Notes: generated by a model not told the origin, from the letters alone. Shown: positions 12,305 to 23,814, counted from the stretch's first letter. The stretch is DNA of 64,000 nt from Sebastes aleutianus (GCA_916700875.1 CAKAKS010000039.1:6845544-6909543), one strand, 5' to 3'. A program made the numbers and translations.

Positions 12305-13760
12305 TAGAGGAACTACTGCCGTCAAGATATATTCAGTCATTCCCCTTGGAGATTTTAAAATGTTACTATCTGACTCTTATGATTGTTTTTATTAATTCTA
12401 ATTTGTTGCTTCATTGCTGGATGTCTGGATCTAGATATATTCTTGTTTGCTGGTGACTATGAATGTTTATTTCATTGATTTTAATGAGACTGCCTGATTA
12501 AATCAAGTTACTATCTTGAATGTAAAGTATGATTAATAATACTGATTAATTAAAATATTGACATATTAAATGATGTGCTACAATGCAAACATTGTGTGCG
12601 TTATTCATGAAGTATAAATGTGCCTGTTATTAATGCCACATGAACAACAAATCATAGTGTAATCAGGGTAGTTGGAGTAAAATAGTGACTCTTATAAAAA
12701 GATAAAAAGAAATAGATGCAGAATCAGATTTTTCTTTCTTTTTATGTAACTTTTTTTATCCACATTTAACTCTGTGGTATGAAGATCATGTCAGACAAGT
12801 TACTATATGATTAAAGAAGGGCGAGAACCAAGAAAAATACACATGTACAAATCCGTGGTGGTCACATTTATAAGTCTTTGACATAAATTTAAATAAATCT
12901 ATTAAAAAATCCAACATCAACAAAGATTATTTGTGTCTTGAGAGAAGAGTTAGAAAGAGTTAGAGCATCTGGAAGCCAGAAAACCTTCACTAGCCACATT
13001 TATAAAGTAGACTCCCATTTTAACGCACTCCAAACTAAATATACAGCGAATGACATTTAGAGAATAAAAGTGAATGAAACCTTGGTCACGTCCTCAAATG
13101 CATCAAGATTTTTATGTAGAAAAAGGAAACTGATCTCCCAAAAGTCTAAAGTGGTTTCAACATGAACTCTGGAAGACCTAAAAAAACAACCAAAAGTAAA
13201 AAGTCTCCACTTCCAGAGAGCATCAAGTGTGCACTGCGGCGGTGTGTATTTTATGAACTGTAGTTGTAGTTAGTATCATAATGATAGGTTGGGCTGCTGG
13301 GTATGTTTCTGAACCCAAGCAGAGCCTAAAAACTTCATAATTGTGGATTTTGTGGTGTCTGCTGCTGCACTTGCTTTCAAACTTCTCTGCTCACGCCCGT
13401 CAAGGAGCTCAGTAACGGAAGAGCTCTGACTCCCACAGCAGTTATTTGTCTGCTTTTTAAAGCTTTAAAAAAAAAAGGCCTTTAGATGTGTTCAAACCTG
13501 CAGACGACTCAGTGGCTTCCACTGAGAGGCAACTGTTTGAAAAATGTGATTTCCATAGAAGAAACTGCATATTTCACGCTCTTTTTTTACCAAATTGTTG
13601 TTTTCTTTGTCTTATTTCTGAAGTTGTCACCTTGTTGTTGATGGAATATGTTCCTTAAAAACATCATGGAGTAAAGCTTCACGTTTTTATTTGGTCAATC
13701 CTGTTACTCTACGTTCTACGTTCAGAGGTTTTCACTTTTAGCTCCCTTTTTGGTCTCCAC

Positions 13761-14032
13761 CATAGACTGTATATAAAGACGTGACAGATCCCCAAAACTG
13801 AAGCCAAAACATCCCGATCGCCCCTTGGTGGCTGGCTGCAGTATAGGTCATGAAACCCGCCTCCTCCATGTTAGTGGATAGGACATGGGCCAAACTAAAA
13901 AGTCAAAGTACACGTCAAATACGTTTTTGTTTCTGTCTATTTTAGTAGGTCTTCTCATGCTGATGTATGGTTAAGTGTTAATTTCTCTGATAAGTTTGGT
14001 TTTAATTAGTTATTTGATGCTATAAAAAGGGG
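13761..14032 (+). repeat. interspersed repeat, copy of 33786-34052
   Basis: Starts CATAGACTGTATATAAAG, contains GGTGGCTGGCTGCAGTATAG and CCCGCCTCCTCCATGTTAG, and ends GATGCTATAAAAAGG. The second copy in rergl intron 4 is in the same orientation. Confidence 0.85.
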
Positions 14033-14536
14033 GTGAGATGTCATAATTGACAGCTGTGAGTCTCTCACTGACAAGCTGCGGAGGAGATTTAAGCATACAA
14101 ATGATATTACTATAGCTTTAAACAACATATCCTCATTCAACGGTTCATATGATATCTTCTGAAAAGTTTTTTGTTTGTTATTTTTCTTACGAATGTCAAC
14201 ACGAGTGATCAGTGCACCCGTCCACCCTGATCTCTTTCCTATGCTGACTTTATCGCTCTTTATACTACGTCGACTGTCCGCACGATTACATGGATAACAT
14301 ACGAATTACAGGGTATTACTTTTCGTAGGTATAAAACAGTGTATGAGAACAGCCTGCTTTAAACCATGTTTAAGTAGAGCTCCTTTATCACTTTAAATCG
14401 TAGACATCCACCTTCTTTTGCTGATTTAAAAAGGTGAACCGTTTCACTGAGAGGATTGTGAGGGACCTTTGAGACGGATTTCAACTTTAATGCAGTATTG
14501 AACGAGACACATCTGGTTCTCAGATTACTTTATATA

Positions 14537-14562
14537 TACAGTATATATATATATATATATGT
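14537..14562. repeat. (TA)n microsatellite
   Basis: Short AT-alternating run, 3' of lmo1. Confidence 0.7.
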
Positions 14563-14849
14563 GTCTGATTAAGTTGTCATCAGACATCAATCCATTTTCA
14601 TAAACTGAACATATGCATCCGCACTAAATGTCACATAAATAATGAAAGACTTTTTTCAAAGATAATACGCTACAACATATCTTTGGGATGATAATGTCAG
14701 CAGCAGCCTCATGTCTACATATGGTCATATTCGGGATGAGCTTTGTGAGCTCACTTGTATATCTTCCAGATATCTCTGCGCATGTCTTAGTTCAAACTGT
14801 CAGAGCAGCTGCCCGGGACGGTAATTCATCGTCATCGCAATATTACCTC

Positions 14850-14955
14850 TTATTGAGGCTGTCTCTCTGCGCTGCCATTAAGATGGCCTCCTTCGTAGTC
14901 CAGCTGGCACAGGATCATGTTGTTCTTGAGGAAAAACTTGTCTCCCACGCAAAAT
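14850..14955 (-). CDS. lmo1: lmo1 coding exon 4 (LIM2 end and stop)
   Basis: 106 nt encode FCVGDKFFLKNNMILCQLDY and a tail EGGHLNGSAERQPQ before TAA at 14852-14850. Acceptor CTCTGCAG. Confidence 0.93.
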
Positions 14956-17900
14956 CTGCAGAGAGAATATCAAAATATGAAAGTGGGTTTTGGTTCTTTG
15001 CTTGAGCTGAAGTGAATCATGAGGTCCCAGAGGAGCATTTCAGGCATATTTTGAGCACCACTATGATAATCAGAACATTAATCTTGCATGATTGCTGGCT
15101 GATTAACTATCTGAGTGATATATAAAGTTTTTAACCCCCTCAAGGTTTTATCCCTTTCTGATTACAATGCATCGGTGATATGCTCATAATGACCAGTGAG
15201 CTCACTGGTGCACCTCTCAGATAAGTCAACTGAATTTGATCTCCCCGGCTAATTGCTCCCCTAATCTTACCTCTGGCGGCAGAGCTGACAGGCGAAGCAG
15301 TCTAAATGGTAGACGTTGTCTCTGGCTCTCATCACCATCTCAAAGGCAGGGATCAGCTTACTGCAGGCTGCACAGTTCCCCGTCACCCCAAAGAGCCTGC
15401 AGAGGGAAAGAGGGCGACAAGCAGACCTGTAGTCTGGACGCACTTAAGATACATTTCAGCCAAGAGCTGAAGAGGAAAAAAAGAAACGCTGAAATAAAGG
15501 GAGGACAAGCCTGAGAAGTAGTTCACTGAGTCACAGATGTTGTTCATGCACATTTTGCAAATAATTACTTGTTTTAAAGTGGTAAACTACAGATTATTGC
15601 TGCTGCTACTGATGCAGCGCTTACATCATATTGTATGGATTTTTTTACATAGTTAAGATCATCCAAGCGGGAGGAAACATTCCCATCAGCCTCTCGGTTG
15701 TAATTCCGGAGTAGAGACATTTGTAACAATGATATCTGCCACATAATATAATAGATAACTGTGTCAACAAGCTAGAGCCAAACTAACTGCAAAGCCGCAA
15801 TCGTTGGCAGTTCAATTTAAGTATAGTAAAGTAAAATCCAATATTAACACTGATGTTTTAGCCTCTGGGGGCAACGCCCGGGCGTTCTGGTTTAGCCAGC
15901 GAATATATATCTGGATAACGGATATCCAAACTTCCTCTTCAGTGGGGCGGTCATTCTTTGCAGTCCGATTAGTTACTTAAGACCCAAGAATGGAGTTGGA
16001 GTTGAGAGACGACTAATCTCTATAAACAGGTTATCTGCATGTGAATGGGAATTCACATAATAACAAGCTAAATCATCAGCCGATGGATTCTGAGATTACA
16101 TTTCAGCCGATGCGTTCTGCCTCTTTTGTTCTCCACCAGTGGGCAACCTCCGGGTCTGAGAAGTGAAGCCAATGCTTAAGTGTCTTAAACTTGCATTCTT
16201 TCTAATAGCCAGCAGGGGGCGACTCCTCTGGTTGCTAAAAGAAGTCTGATTGTATAGAAGTCTATGAGAAAATGAGCCTACTTCTCACTTGATTTATTAC
16301 CTCAGTAAACATTGTAAACATGAGTTTATGGTCTCAATCGCTAGTTTCAAGTCTTCTTCAATACAGCATGATGTTCATTTAGTAAATTATGGTTCCATTT
16401 CGAGGCGTTCGAATCACGGTGTTGTCGCCTAAAACTGCTATTCAGCTTTCGGTTGTACTTAGCTCCACCCTCTGGTGTCACTTCTGGTTGCAAAAAAACG
16501 TGGCGACAGCCAAAATGCCGAACTCGAGGATTCAAAAGCGTAGTCCACAAACCAATGGGTGACGTCATGGTGACTACGTCCTCTTTTTATATACACTCTA
16601 TGCTCTCTACATGAACTGTTAACCTGCAGGCAACCAAAGCCCGCTCAAACGTGATTGGTCAACTCGGATTACAAACGTATTTATATCTAGCTGGTTCAAC
16701 TCCTAACAATCATCCAGATATATGTGGAAAAAATAGCAACAATAAATATATAAATGAATATATAAACATGTAAGAACGTTTTTAAAACAAATGGTGTAAT
16801 TGGTGTATATAGTGTGATTAAAGGCCTAGAAATGCAGTTCGCCATCAATATTCTTCCGTAAAGCAGGATTACTACTTTTCTGTCTTTTATCTGTTCCAAA
16901 CAAACCTCTGCTGTTGCTTCAGATTTCATGAGATTTTTCACTGAGCATCAAACGTAAAAGCTTTCATAAACTGATATATAACTTGGATCACTGTTGCATT
17001 ATACCAGCTGCTGATAAAGAGCAGGAAAATGGAGATTCACTGATGTGAAAATGTCAAAATTCACATGAAAATGTCAAGATATTTTACGAGCCAGATGGGT
17101 GTTTTTCGCCTCGTAGGACGTTACAGGCAAAGAACTTGAGACACTTTTCCTGAAACTAACAATTTATCCGACACCGTTTGAACTCGTGTCCTCAGACTAC
17201 CTGAGAACAAACCCCGTGTTGTTTTTAAATACTGTGTGACTCAGTGCTGCTGACCAGCTGCAGATTGCTTCACCTCTCATTCACCTCTAAAAGAGCGAAC
17301 AAACGGCTCCCTAAGAGCCTGACACACATGAAGATAAGTTGCCGGCTGCTGATTTCCATATTCCATTAGAGGCCAGATAGAAAAAAGGAGGTTTGGGGAG
17401 GAACAGCTATGAAAAACGACATCCGCAGAAAAGGAGGGAGAGCATGTGTCTCCCAAAGCTTCAGACGACAAATGAAAAAAAAAAAACGTCATCAAACGAG
17501 TGACCAACACGGGAACAAAAGCGAGTCCTAATTAAGCGAATGTTCTGATCTAACGAGCCTGAGTCCTGAGCAGGCACCTGGTGGGTTTTTTTCCTCCTCC
17601 TTAACGAGGCTACGCAGCTCAATGCTAATTCTCTACTAATGGTCCAATTAAAAGAAATCACATGGTTTTAATCCCGCTCTTCAAAGGCTTTTGGTCTGCA
17701 CCCTCGCAATGATGAGGAAAACAGGAGGCAATCTAGCCAATTTAACTGTCAAAAGGGGTTTTGGTCTCTTAAGTGCAGCGCAGCTAATGAGAGACTTAGC
17801 TCCAACCAAATCCAGCTGGATTGTACATGAGACTAACACATGAGTTCAGCAATGTGGCTGAGATATCAGGAGTTCTCCTGCTGACCTGACACCAGACGTC

Positions 17901-20900
17901 GTTATTTCAGGCAAGAAAAATGAAGGCTACATAACTCTCAGAAGGGCCGTTTGAGTCGGGGGGGTTTAGATTTGTGTGATTCATGGTCGAAAGACGGTTT
18001 CAATCCAACGTGTATTTAAAACACACTTATTCATAAAGTCATTGCGATTCACAGGCACTCGAGAGGTCGGGTTCAGACATTCCTCAAACATTTCTCTTTA
18101 TCTGAAGAGTTTATAAAGAGTGTTTGAAGTGTGTTAAGTGGTATAAACCTCCTGCCTCATTACATGGTAGACAAGCATAGTAGACACTTCAGTATGGTGT
18201 TTCCTCGACGTGTGGTAATGTACTCAAAGCAATAGTATATAATATAAAAAGTATATAATAGAAAACGCTTGTTCGCTAAACTTAGTGTAGCTTAGCGTAG
18301 CATAAAAGACTGGAAACAGAGGGAAATAGCTTGCTTGGCTCTCTCCAAAGCTAACAAAATCTGCCTAGCAGCACCTCTAATGCTCACTAATTAAACTGTT
18401 ATGTGACATAAAAATGACAATTCATATAAGAGACTCCAGGAAGTTACTGATCCCGGCCAAAACACAGGCTGCGTTCCAAATTACATACTTTTTCTTTTTT
18501 ACTTTTAGTACAGCTGCCCTTACAAAGTACGTATACTGTTGCATGCAGTATTCATACATTTGGGACATACTGCTTCGTCATAACATTGCGTCTTGAACCT
18601 CTTGCTCATATATCCGCGTAGAGGATTGTGGGTCAGAATAGCCAGAAAAGCATGCTGGCTTGCATACTGTAAAATGTAACCAGATGTAGTAAAGACATCC
18701 TGGTAGTTTTGGCATACAGCATTTGACATTTTGGGACATACTACATCTTGTTCTGGCATACTAAATAGTATGGTAATATGGGTATTGGAACACATAGACG
18801 GAACCAGGTTAGCCATTTCCCTCTGTTTTCAGTCTTTATGCTAAGCTAAATTAACTGACTGCTGGCTCCAGTTTACTGTACAAACGTGAGAGTGGTATCA
18901 ATCTTTTATAATCTAACCTTCTGCAAGAAAGCGAGTGAATGTATTTTCCAAAACGTTGAACCATTCCTTAACATCCTCAAGAGCATGGTGTTGTTGCGTT
19001 ATTAAATCTTCATGTGTGTGTTTTCAGTTACTCTGTGCAAGCTTCACCCTCGATTCAAATTGTTATCTTGGGCAGGTCTCCCTCGAAAAAGAGATTTTAA
19101 TCTCAAGGGACTTCCTGGTCATATAAAGGTTAAATAAATAGATCAAAATCATCTCATTTCTTTCTTTTGTCACTGTTTATTGTCTAAAAAATAAGTCAAA
19201 TTGGCAGGAAAGTTCATTAAAAAGGTTCAGTGACTAGATAAAGCAGAGCAGAAGGATGTAATATTTTAGCTTTTTAATACATGAATCCTGCAGCCAACCC
19301 CACATCTTTACACGAGATAAACCCTTTTCAGGTAGAAGACAGAAACATATATGTCCACTGAAGACTCTAACATACAGTGAGGAGTCCCAGTATGATGACT
19401 ATACAAACAGCCTCAAGTAGCTCATCCAAGCCTGAGTAAAAACATGCTTGGACTTGTCAGTATTTCTAAGAAACATGACACACCTGCTGTGAGGTTTTGA
19501 CTGAAAGCTTTACCAAATTAGCCTAAAGGTTCGGCAACGTTTTAATCAGTCGAGACAAGATAGTTTACACAGTCACAGTGCCATATGCATTTTGGAAAGA
19601 TAACTGAGAACTGCTGCTTCGTTGCTTTGTGTTATAATGATAGCTACATGCTTTATTTTACTGCTCACTCGTGTTTATATCTGTGGTCATGTAACTTTCC
19701 TTATTCAGTTTGGGCTGGGTTTTTAATGGGAGGCTCTCAGATTCAAGTTAATACCTCTGTTCCCAGTTTATAGTTTTATCCTGACAGTTTCCTCCACCCT
19801 TTTCCTACTTTATTAACAAACTGCAAACTCTGCACTTGACATCTTCGATGGCAGCAGCAGCAGTGTTTGCTGGGATGATTTGTTCTGAAGCTGCATAATT
19901 CACCCGGTCAGATACCAGATACCCAGTCCAGATATACACCTGTAGAAGAAGCAGACTCACCTCAGGTAGTCCCTGCGACAGAGGATGAGGTTGGCCCGGG
20001 TGTAGAGGGTGGAGCCCACCCTGCCCAGGCGGCAGTCACAGCAGGCACACTTGAGACAGTCTTCGTGCCAGTACCTGTCCAACGCCTGCAGCATGAAGCG
20101 GTCCCGGATCTTCCCGTTGCAGCCGGCACAGCCCCTCGGCTTCTCTCTGGACTGGAGGGACACGAGGGACACACCTGGCAGGAGACAACATGGTAGACAG
20201 ACGAGGTTGCATTAGAAAGGTGATCTTGATTAACAAACTGTAGTTATACAAATATTGAAATAATCAAAGGTTTCAATAATACAGACGGTTTTATAGAGAT
20301 ATCACAGGACACTACAGTGAATGTCAGTTAGGCCTGCAACTAACAATTATTTTCATTGTCGATTAATCTGTTGATTATTTTCCTGATTAATTGATTAGTT
20401 GTTTGGTCTATAAAATGGTGAAAATTGGCGATCAGTGTTTCCCAAAGCCCGAGATGTTGTCCTCAAATGTCTTGTTTTGTCCACAACTCAAAGATATTAA
20501 GTTTACTGTCATAGGGGAGTGAAGAAACCAGAAAATATTCACATTTAAGAAGCTGGAATCAGAGAATTTTTACTTTTTTTTCCTTAAAAAATTACTCAAA
20601 CCAGTTAATCGATTATCAAAATAGTTGGCGATTAATTTAATCGTTGACAACTAATCGATTAATGTCAGTAAATTATAATGATATGTAATAAAAGATAACC
20701 AGTTAGGGCACCATGTATGCCAAATGTAATCCCCTATAAGAATATAATGTTGTCATTATAATGTCTAAACTTCAAGTTCCTGTAAATAGTCTTCTGTTAA
20801 GGAGGAGTCAGCTTCATGATTAATCTTAATAAATGTATTTCACAGACTAAGTTTGACATGAAAATCTGTTTTCTGCAATCTTTTATTTTCATGCACACAA

Positions 20901-21288
20901 TCCTTACCAGTTAATCGATTATCAAAATAGTTGACAACTAATCGATTAATCGTTAATGTCAGTAAATTATAATGATATGCAATAAAAGATAACCAGTTAG
21001 GTCACCATGCATGCCAAATGTAATCCCCTACAGGAATATAATGTTGTTATTATTGGGTACATAAACTTCAAGTTCCTGGAGTCAGCTTCATGATTTATCT
21101 TAATAAAAGTATTTCACAGACTAAGTTTGACATGAAAATCAGTTTTCTGCAATCTTTTATTTTCATGCACAGTCGCACACAATCCTTCACAGCCCTTTTC
21201 CTACATGCATACAAGAGAAAAAGGAAATACACCTTTCACAAACAGAAACAGTCCTCTCGTACTTACTCTCCTCCTTGTCCAGCACCAT
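14850..21288 (-). CDS. lmo1: lmo1, LIM-only nuclear adaptor protein, complete
   Basis: LIM-only protein of the LMO1/LMO3 type: a nuclear adaptor without DNA-binding activity that bridges LDB proteins and bHLH/GATA factors. Exons at 21288-21267, 20174-19961, 15396-15271 and 14955-14850 join in frame to 155 residues plus TAA (human LMO1 has 156). LIM1 spans about 23-76 with ligands C23, C26, H44, C47, C50, C53, C73 and D76. LIM2 spans about 87-140 with C87, C90, H109, C112, C115, C118, C137 and D140. All 16 ligands are present. The start MVLDKEE and the tail with HLNGS point to LMO1 rather than LMO3, and the ric3 neighbour agrees. LIM1 carries several replacements at positions I recall as invariant in LMO1/3, whereas LIM2 is almost unchanged, so this may be a teleost duplicate. 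Confidence 0.93.
15271..15396 (-). CDS. lmo1: lmo1 coding exon 3 (LIM2, first part)
   Basis: 126 nt encode LFGVTGNCAACSKLIPAFEM and VMRARDNVYHLDCFACQLC. Acceptor CTCTGCAG, donor GTAAGA. Phase 2 at both ends matches the neighbouring exons. Confidence 0.95.
15835..16690. repeat. composite interspersed repeat in lmo1 intron 2
   Basis: The parts at about 15940-16010 and 16615-16680 match 26885-26950 and 27265-27345 (shared GAGTTGGAGTTGAGAGACGA and GTGATTGGTCAA). The part at 16355-16590 is an inverted match to 37400-37770 (shared CATGATGTTCATTTAGTAAA). Nested old insertions, no coding capacity. Confidence 0.65.
17270..17860. promoter_or_regulatory. candidate intronic enhancer in lmo1 intron 2
   Basis: Unlike its surroundings, this block matches no repeat in the window and has even base composition. 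It carries several factor-site cores: GATAAG (about 17334), TAATTAAG (about 17531), CCAATTAAAAG (about 17643) and CACCTG (about 17576), an E-box. LMO1 acts with GATA and bHLH factors and its human gene is known for intronic enhancers. Enhancer status is inference from composition and position only. Confidence 0.35.
18468..18805. mobile_element. MITE, GCGTTCCAAAT-ended family, copy 2
   Basis: Begins GGCTGCGTTCCAAATTACAT and ends GTATTGGAACACATAGAC, imperfect inverted ends. The internal sequence matches 10305-10590. Confidence 0.8.
19070..19140 (+). mobile_element. LINE 3' tail fragment
   Basis: Contains AAAGAGATTTTAATCTCAAG, GGACTTCCTGG and a terminal TAAAGGTTAAATAAATA, the common 3' end of a teleost LINE group. 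Related tails are at 23815-23885 and 29995-30075. Confidence 0.65.
19961..20174 (-). CDS. lmo1: lmo1 coding exon 2 (LIM1)
   Basis: 214 nt carrying the N-terminal linker and the whole first LIM domain (CAGC, YWHEDCLKCACCDC, ANLILCRRDYL). Acceptor CTGCCAG, donor GTGAGT. Confidence 0.95.
20325..20665. mobile_element. MITE with AGGCCTGCAACTAAC / TTGACAACTAATCGAT ends
   Basis: Starts TTAGGCCTGCAACTAACAAT, then ATTGTCGATTAATCTGTTGA. It contains GTTTCCCAAAGCCCGAGATG and ends with TTAATCGTTGACAACTAATC. This is a widespread short, noncoding fish DNA transposon. Confidence 0.75.
20603..21188. repeat. ~300-bp tandem duplication in lmo1 intron 1
   Basis: Unit 1 (about 20603-20907) and unit 2 (about 20908-21188) both run from CCAGTTAATCGATTATCAAA through GATAACCAGTTAGG and GAATATAATGTTG to TTTATTTTCATGCACA. 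Unit 2 lacks short pieces, for example one around the second TTCAAGTTCCTG. Unit 1 starts inside the MITE at 20325-20665, so the duplication came after that insertion. Confidence 0.85.
21267..21288 (-). CDS. lmo1: lmo1 coding exon 1
   Basis: Only 22 nt: MVLDKEE plus one base, followed by the strong donor GTAAGT. The start is chosen because MVLDKE is the conserved LMO1 N-terminus and its context GAGAGGATGG is good. Confidence 0.85.
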
Positions 21289-21402
21289 CCTCTCTGGAAA
21301 AACAACAATCCAACAACAGGAGACCCTTTAAGATAACACCCTCAAATAAACACAGAGAGGATCTGTGACACGCTCAAACTTCAGCTCCTCTCCTCATTAA
21401 AC

Positions 21403-21446
<44 letters not shown>

Positions 21447-21680
21447 GACAGAAACAGCCATGGAGTCGCTTTCTCGTAAAAAAAAAAAAGAGAAATAATA
21501 AAAAAAGAAACGCTCCTCGGATGGATGAAAGCAGCGTCTCCGGGTATCACCTTGCAGCAGGACTAATGTCCTCAAATCAAGAGGTTGTGTGTCTGTAGCT
21601 GATGTCAGTGTGTTGAAGCATGTCTGTCTGTGCAGACTGCTGCTGTTCCTCTCAGATGAGCTGCTCTGCTCAGACTGAAC

Positions 21681-21715
<35 letters not shown>

Positions 21716-21850
21716 TCCCTCCTCCTCCTCCTCCTCCTCCTCTCTCTCTCTCTCTGCAAAAAAAACTCCCACAGTCAAATGGGTTTTCTTTTTTTTTTTT
21801 TTCAACGCTGCGTGCTAATTATATAAAGTCATTATGCTCAGATCTGATAG
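21289..21850 (-). promoter_or_regulatory. lmo1: lmo1 5' UTR / promoter region with purine and pyrimidine tracts
   Basis: Directly upstream of the lmo1 start codon. It holds (AG)20 at 21405-21445, (CT)14 at 21684-21712, (CTC)n at about 21718-21741 and (TC)n to 21756. Such GAGA/CT tracts are frequent near fish promoters. No TATA box stands out. The transcription start cannot be placed from sequence alone. Confidence 0.45.
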
Positions 21851-22015
21851 TAACCGCCCTCCTCCCTCTCTGAATCAATTATTCAATAGGCAGTCACACA
21901 CCAGGACAGCTCCGGGCCTGAGGTGTTTTAGAATGAGCTTATTCAACTCCAAGGACACCAATTATCTCCAGGGCGCCCTGTAGTCAAAGCAGAGGCTCTT
22001 CAGCGGCCAGATGCA
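21851..22015. promoter_or_regulatory. candidate conserved upstream element of lmo1
   Basis: Non-repetitive block with CAATTATTCAATAGG and CACCAATTATCTCCAGGG (homeodomain-type cores), 560-730 bp upstream of the start codon. Its use as an enhancer is inferred from composition and place. Confidence 0.3.
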
Positions 22016-22019
22016 GCAG

Positions 22020-22064
22020 CATATTGTATGTGTGGGTGTGTGTGTGTGCGTGTGTGTGTGTGTG
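22020..22064. repeat. (TG)n microsatellite
   Basis: Interrupted TG run with single GG and CG changes. Confidence 0.9.
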
Positions 22065-22279
22065 ATGTGTGTGTTCATCCCTTATTTGTGCACTTGTGTC
22101 TTTTTTTTTCTTTGTGACAAAACTAATTACAGCTTTAAATGAGTGTAACGATACACTCTAAATGTGCGTAATAATATGGGCCAATGAAAAAACCCATGTT
22201 GATATGAAGGAATTTATTGTATAGTGTAAAGTTTAGTTCAAATTTTGGATTTGGAGAAACCTTTCTCACACTTCTGTGG

Positions 22280-22870
22280 TAAAAAAATCAACAATTAATG
22301 GGACTGTTTGTAAGAATCAGAATTGCTTGTTAACAGCGACACCTGTGGCCGTTAAGTCAACGAAAGTCAGCGTCGGGCTCGAGCTTGTGCTCGCTCTAAA
22401 TAGACATGAACGATCATCGCTCAAAACAGTGAGGCGACACACGTCAGCTAAAACCACAATATCACTCTATATTTCAGCTGCTTGGCAGTAATGTTAGCTG
22501 ACCAGACGAAGGTCTCTCCATGAATCACTGCTGATCCTAGTGTTGGCTTTTCCTGCTTCAGCCTCCCGACCGCGGTCAGAGAGAACAGGGGAGACACCGG
22601 AGTTTTGGTCGGAGACGATAACGTTTCTCGCTGCGGAGCCCCGTCACTTCACAAGACACGGGAAACCTCTGTTGGTCTGGAGGAGCTGCAGCATTTATTT
22701 CTGCACAAACGTCCACTGTACATTCACTAGATATTCTCAGAGCTAACCTAACTCTTCTGCAGTGTGGAGTGTGCGCGCATAAACGTGAGAGTGGAGCGAA
22801 AGAGCGAGAACGCGCGTAGCGTGTGAGTGAAGGCAAGCAGGCAGAGGAGCAGAGTACAGCAGAGACTCCG
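22280..22870. repeat. interspersed repeat with CpG-rich core, copy of 1-190
   Basis: Starts near GGGACTGTTTGTAAGAATCA. The second half (22671-22855) matches bases 1-180. A 160-codon minus-strand ORF (23058-22576) lies across it, but its low-complexity Arg/Ser/Cys-rich translation looks like read-through of a CpG-rich repeat. 22871-23815 is unrecognised, possibly older repeat. Confidence 0.7.
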
Positions 22871-23814
22871 GCCCTGGAGACCAAAGCTACGGTCTCCCCC
22901 GCGTCCTCCGACCGCGGCCAACACTGTTTTGCAAGACGGGCTTCACTAGATAGAACTTTGCGGTTTTGGTACTTCCGTGTAGTTTGTGTTGGATTCTTGT
23001 CTGAAAAAGGGTTAATTTCACGAGGCTTCATCTGGGCTTCATGTGCGCACGAAACCACCAGCTGGTCAAAGAGTGTAGAACAGACAGATATATTCCAGAT
23101 ACGTGGCAGTGGTTTAACCGGGCAGAGAGCAGTGAATGTGCTTGTGTAACTATAGGAAAATGATAGATGGGAGACATTATTTGTTTTTATTCAGGGGTAA
23201 TAAGTTCCCAACTGTATTTAGGCTTTGGGCGTCTTCAATGACGTCATTGGTCTATAGACGATACAAGCCTCGATACGCGCTTCACAGAAAACTTCCTAGA
23301 TTACTCGACACACGCTGCGAAGCCTCGGCACAGCACGTAACATCACTAGTAGAAGCTCCTCAGAGGAGTTCATTCATTCAGAGTTCAGTTCAAGTGCAGA
23401 CCTGCTGGAGGCTTGTTCCTACAGTAGCTGCCCAATCGCCATGGGCCTACAGCCTAACTTCTTAGTTTGTTGACTACTGAGGGATTTCCTTTTGTTCTTT
23501 TTGAAAAGTTTGTTTTGTTTGTTTTCTTCCATATTTGTACGTAGTTTTTTTCTCAACCTTACCAAAATCAGCCTGAACTGCTTGTCGATTAACTTCAAAT
23601 AAAACATATACTGTGTGGAGATTACTCCGGCCTCCGTGTGCTCTCTATGGACTTTATAAAGGAAGTGGTCACTGCTAGCTGCAGTTGCTTCAATTAAATA
23701 ACAAACACTTGTCCAGCATGCTGCCCTGTTAATGCACTGCATGATATAATGTATTTTGTCATACCTATTGTTGCTGTCGTGATTCAATGTTATTGTCTTG
23801 CTAATTGAGCCTGT

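Larger units (their letters stand above)
4761..14849. other. intergenic region between ric3 and lmo1
   Basis: About 10 kb without a supported gene. All ORFs are short and none resembles a known protein. Recognisable content is given as separate repeat entries. The remainder (about 6000-7770, 8520-9680, 10600-11840, 12310-13760) is AT-rich unique-looking DNA in which I see no exon with paired splice sites. The last 1 kb or so before 14850 is expected to contain the lmo1 3' UTR. A reverse-strand AATAAA at about 13685-13690 could be its polyadenylation signal. Confidence 0.6.

Noticed and set aside
22576..23058. 160-codon minus-strand ORF
   Set aside because: It overlaps a CpG-rich interspersed repeat that recurs at 1-190. 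The product is Arg/Cys/Ser-rich without domain features, and the other frames are also partly open.
23419..23787. 122-codon minus-strand ORF
   Set aside because: Lys-rich translation of a T-rich plus strand; no family resemblance, near a LINE tail.
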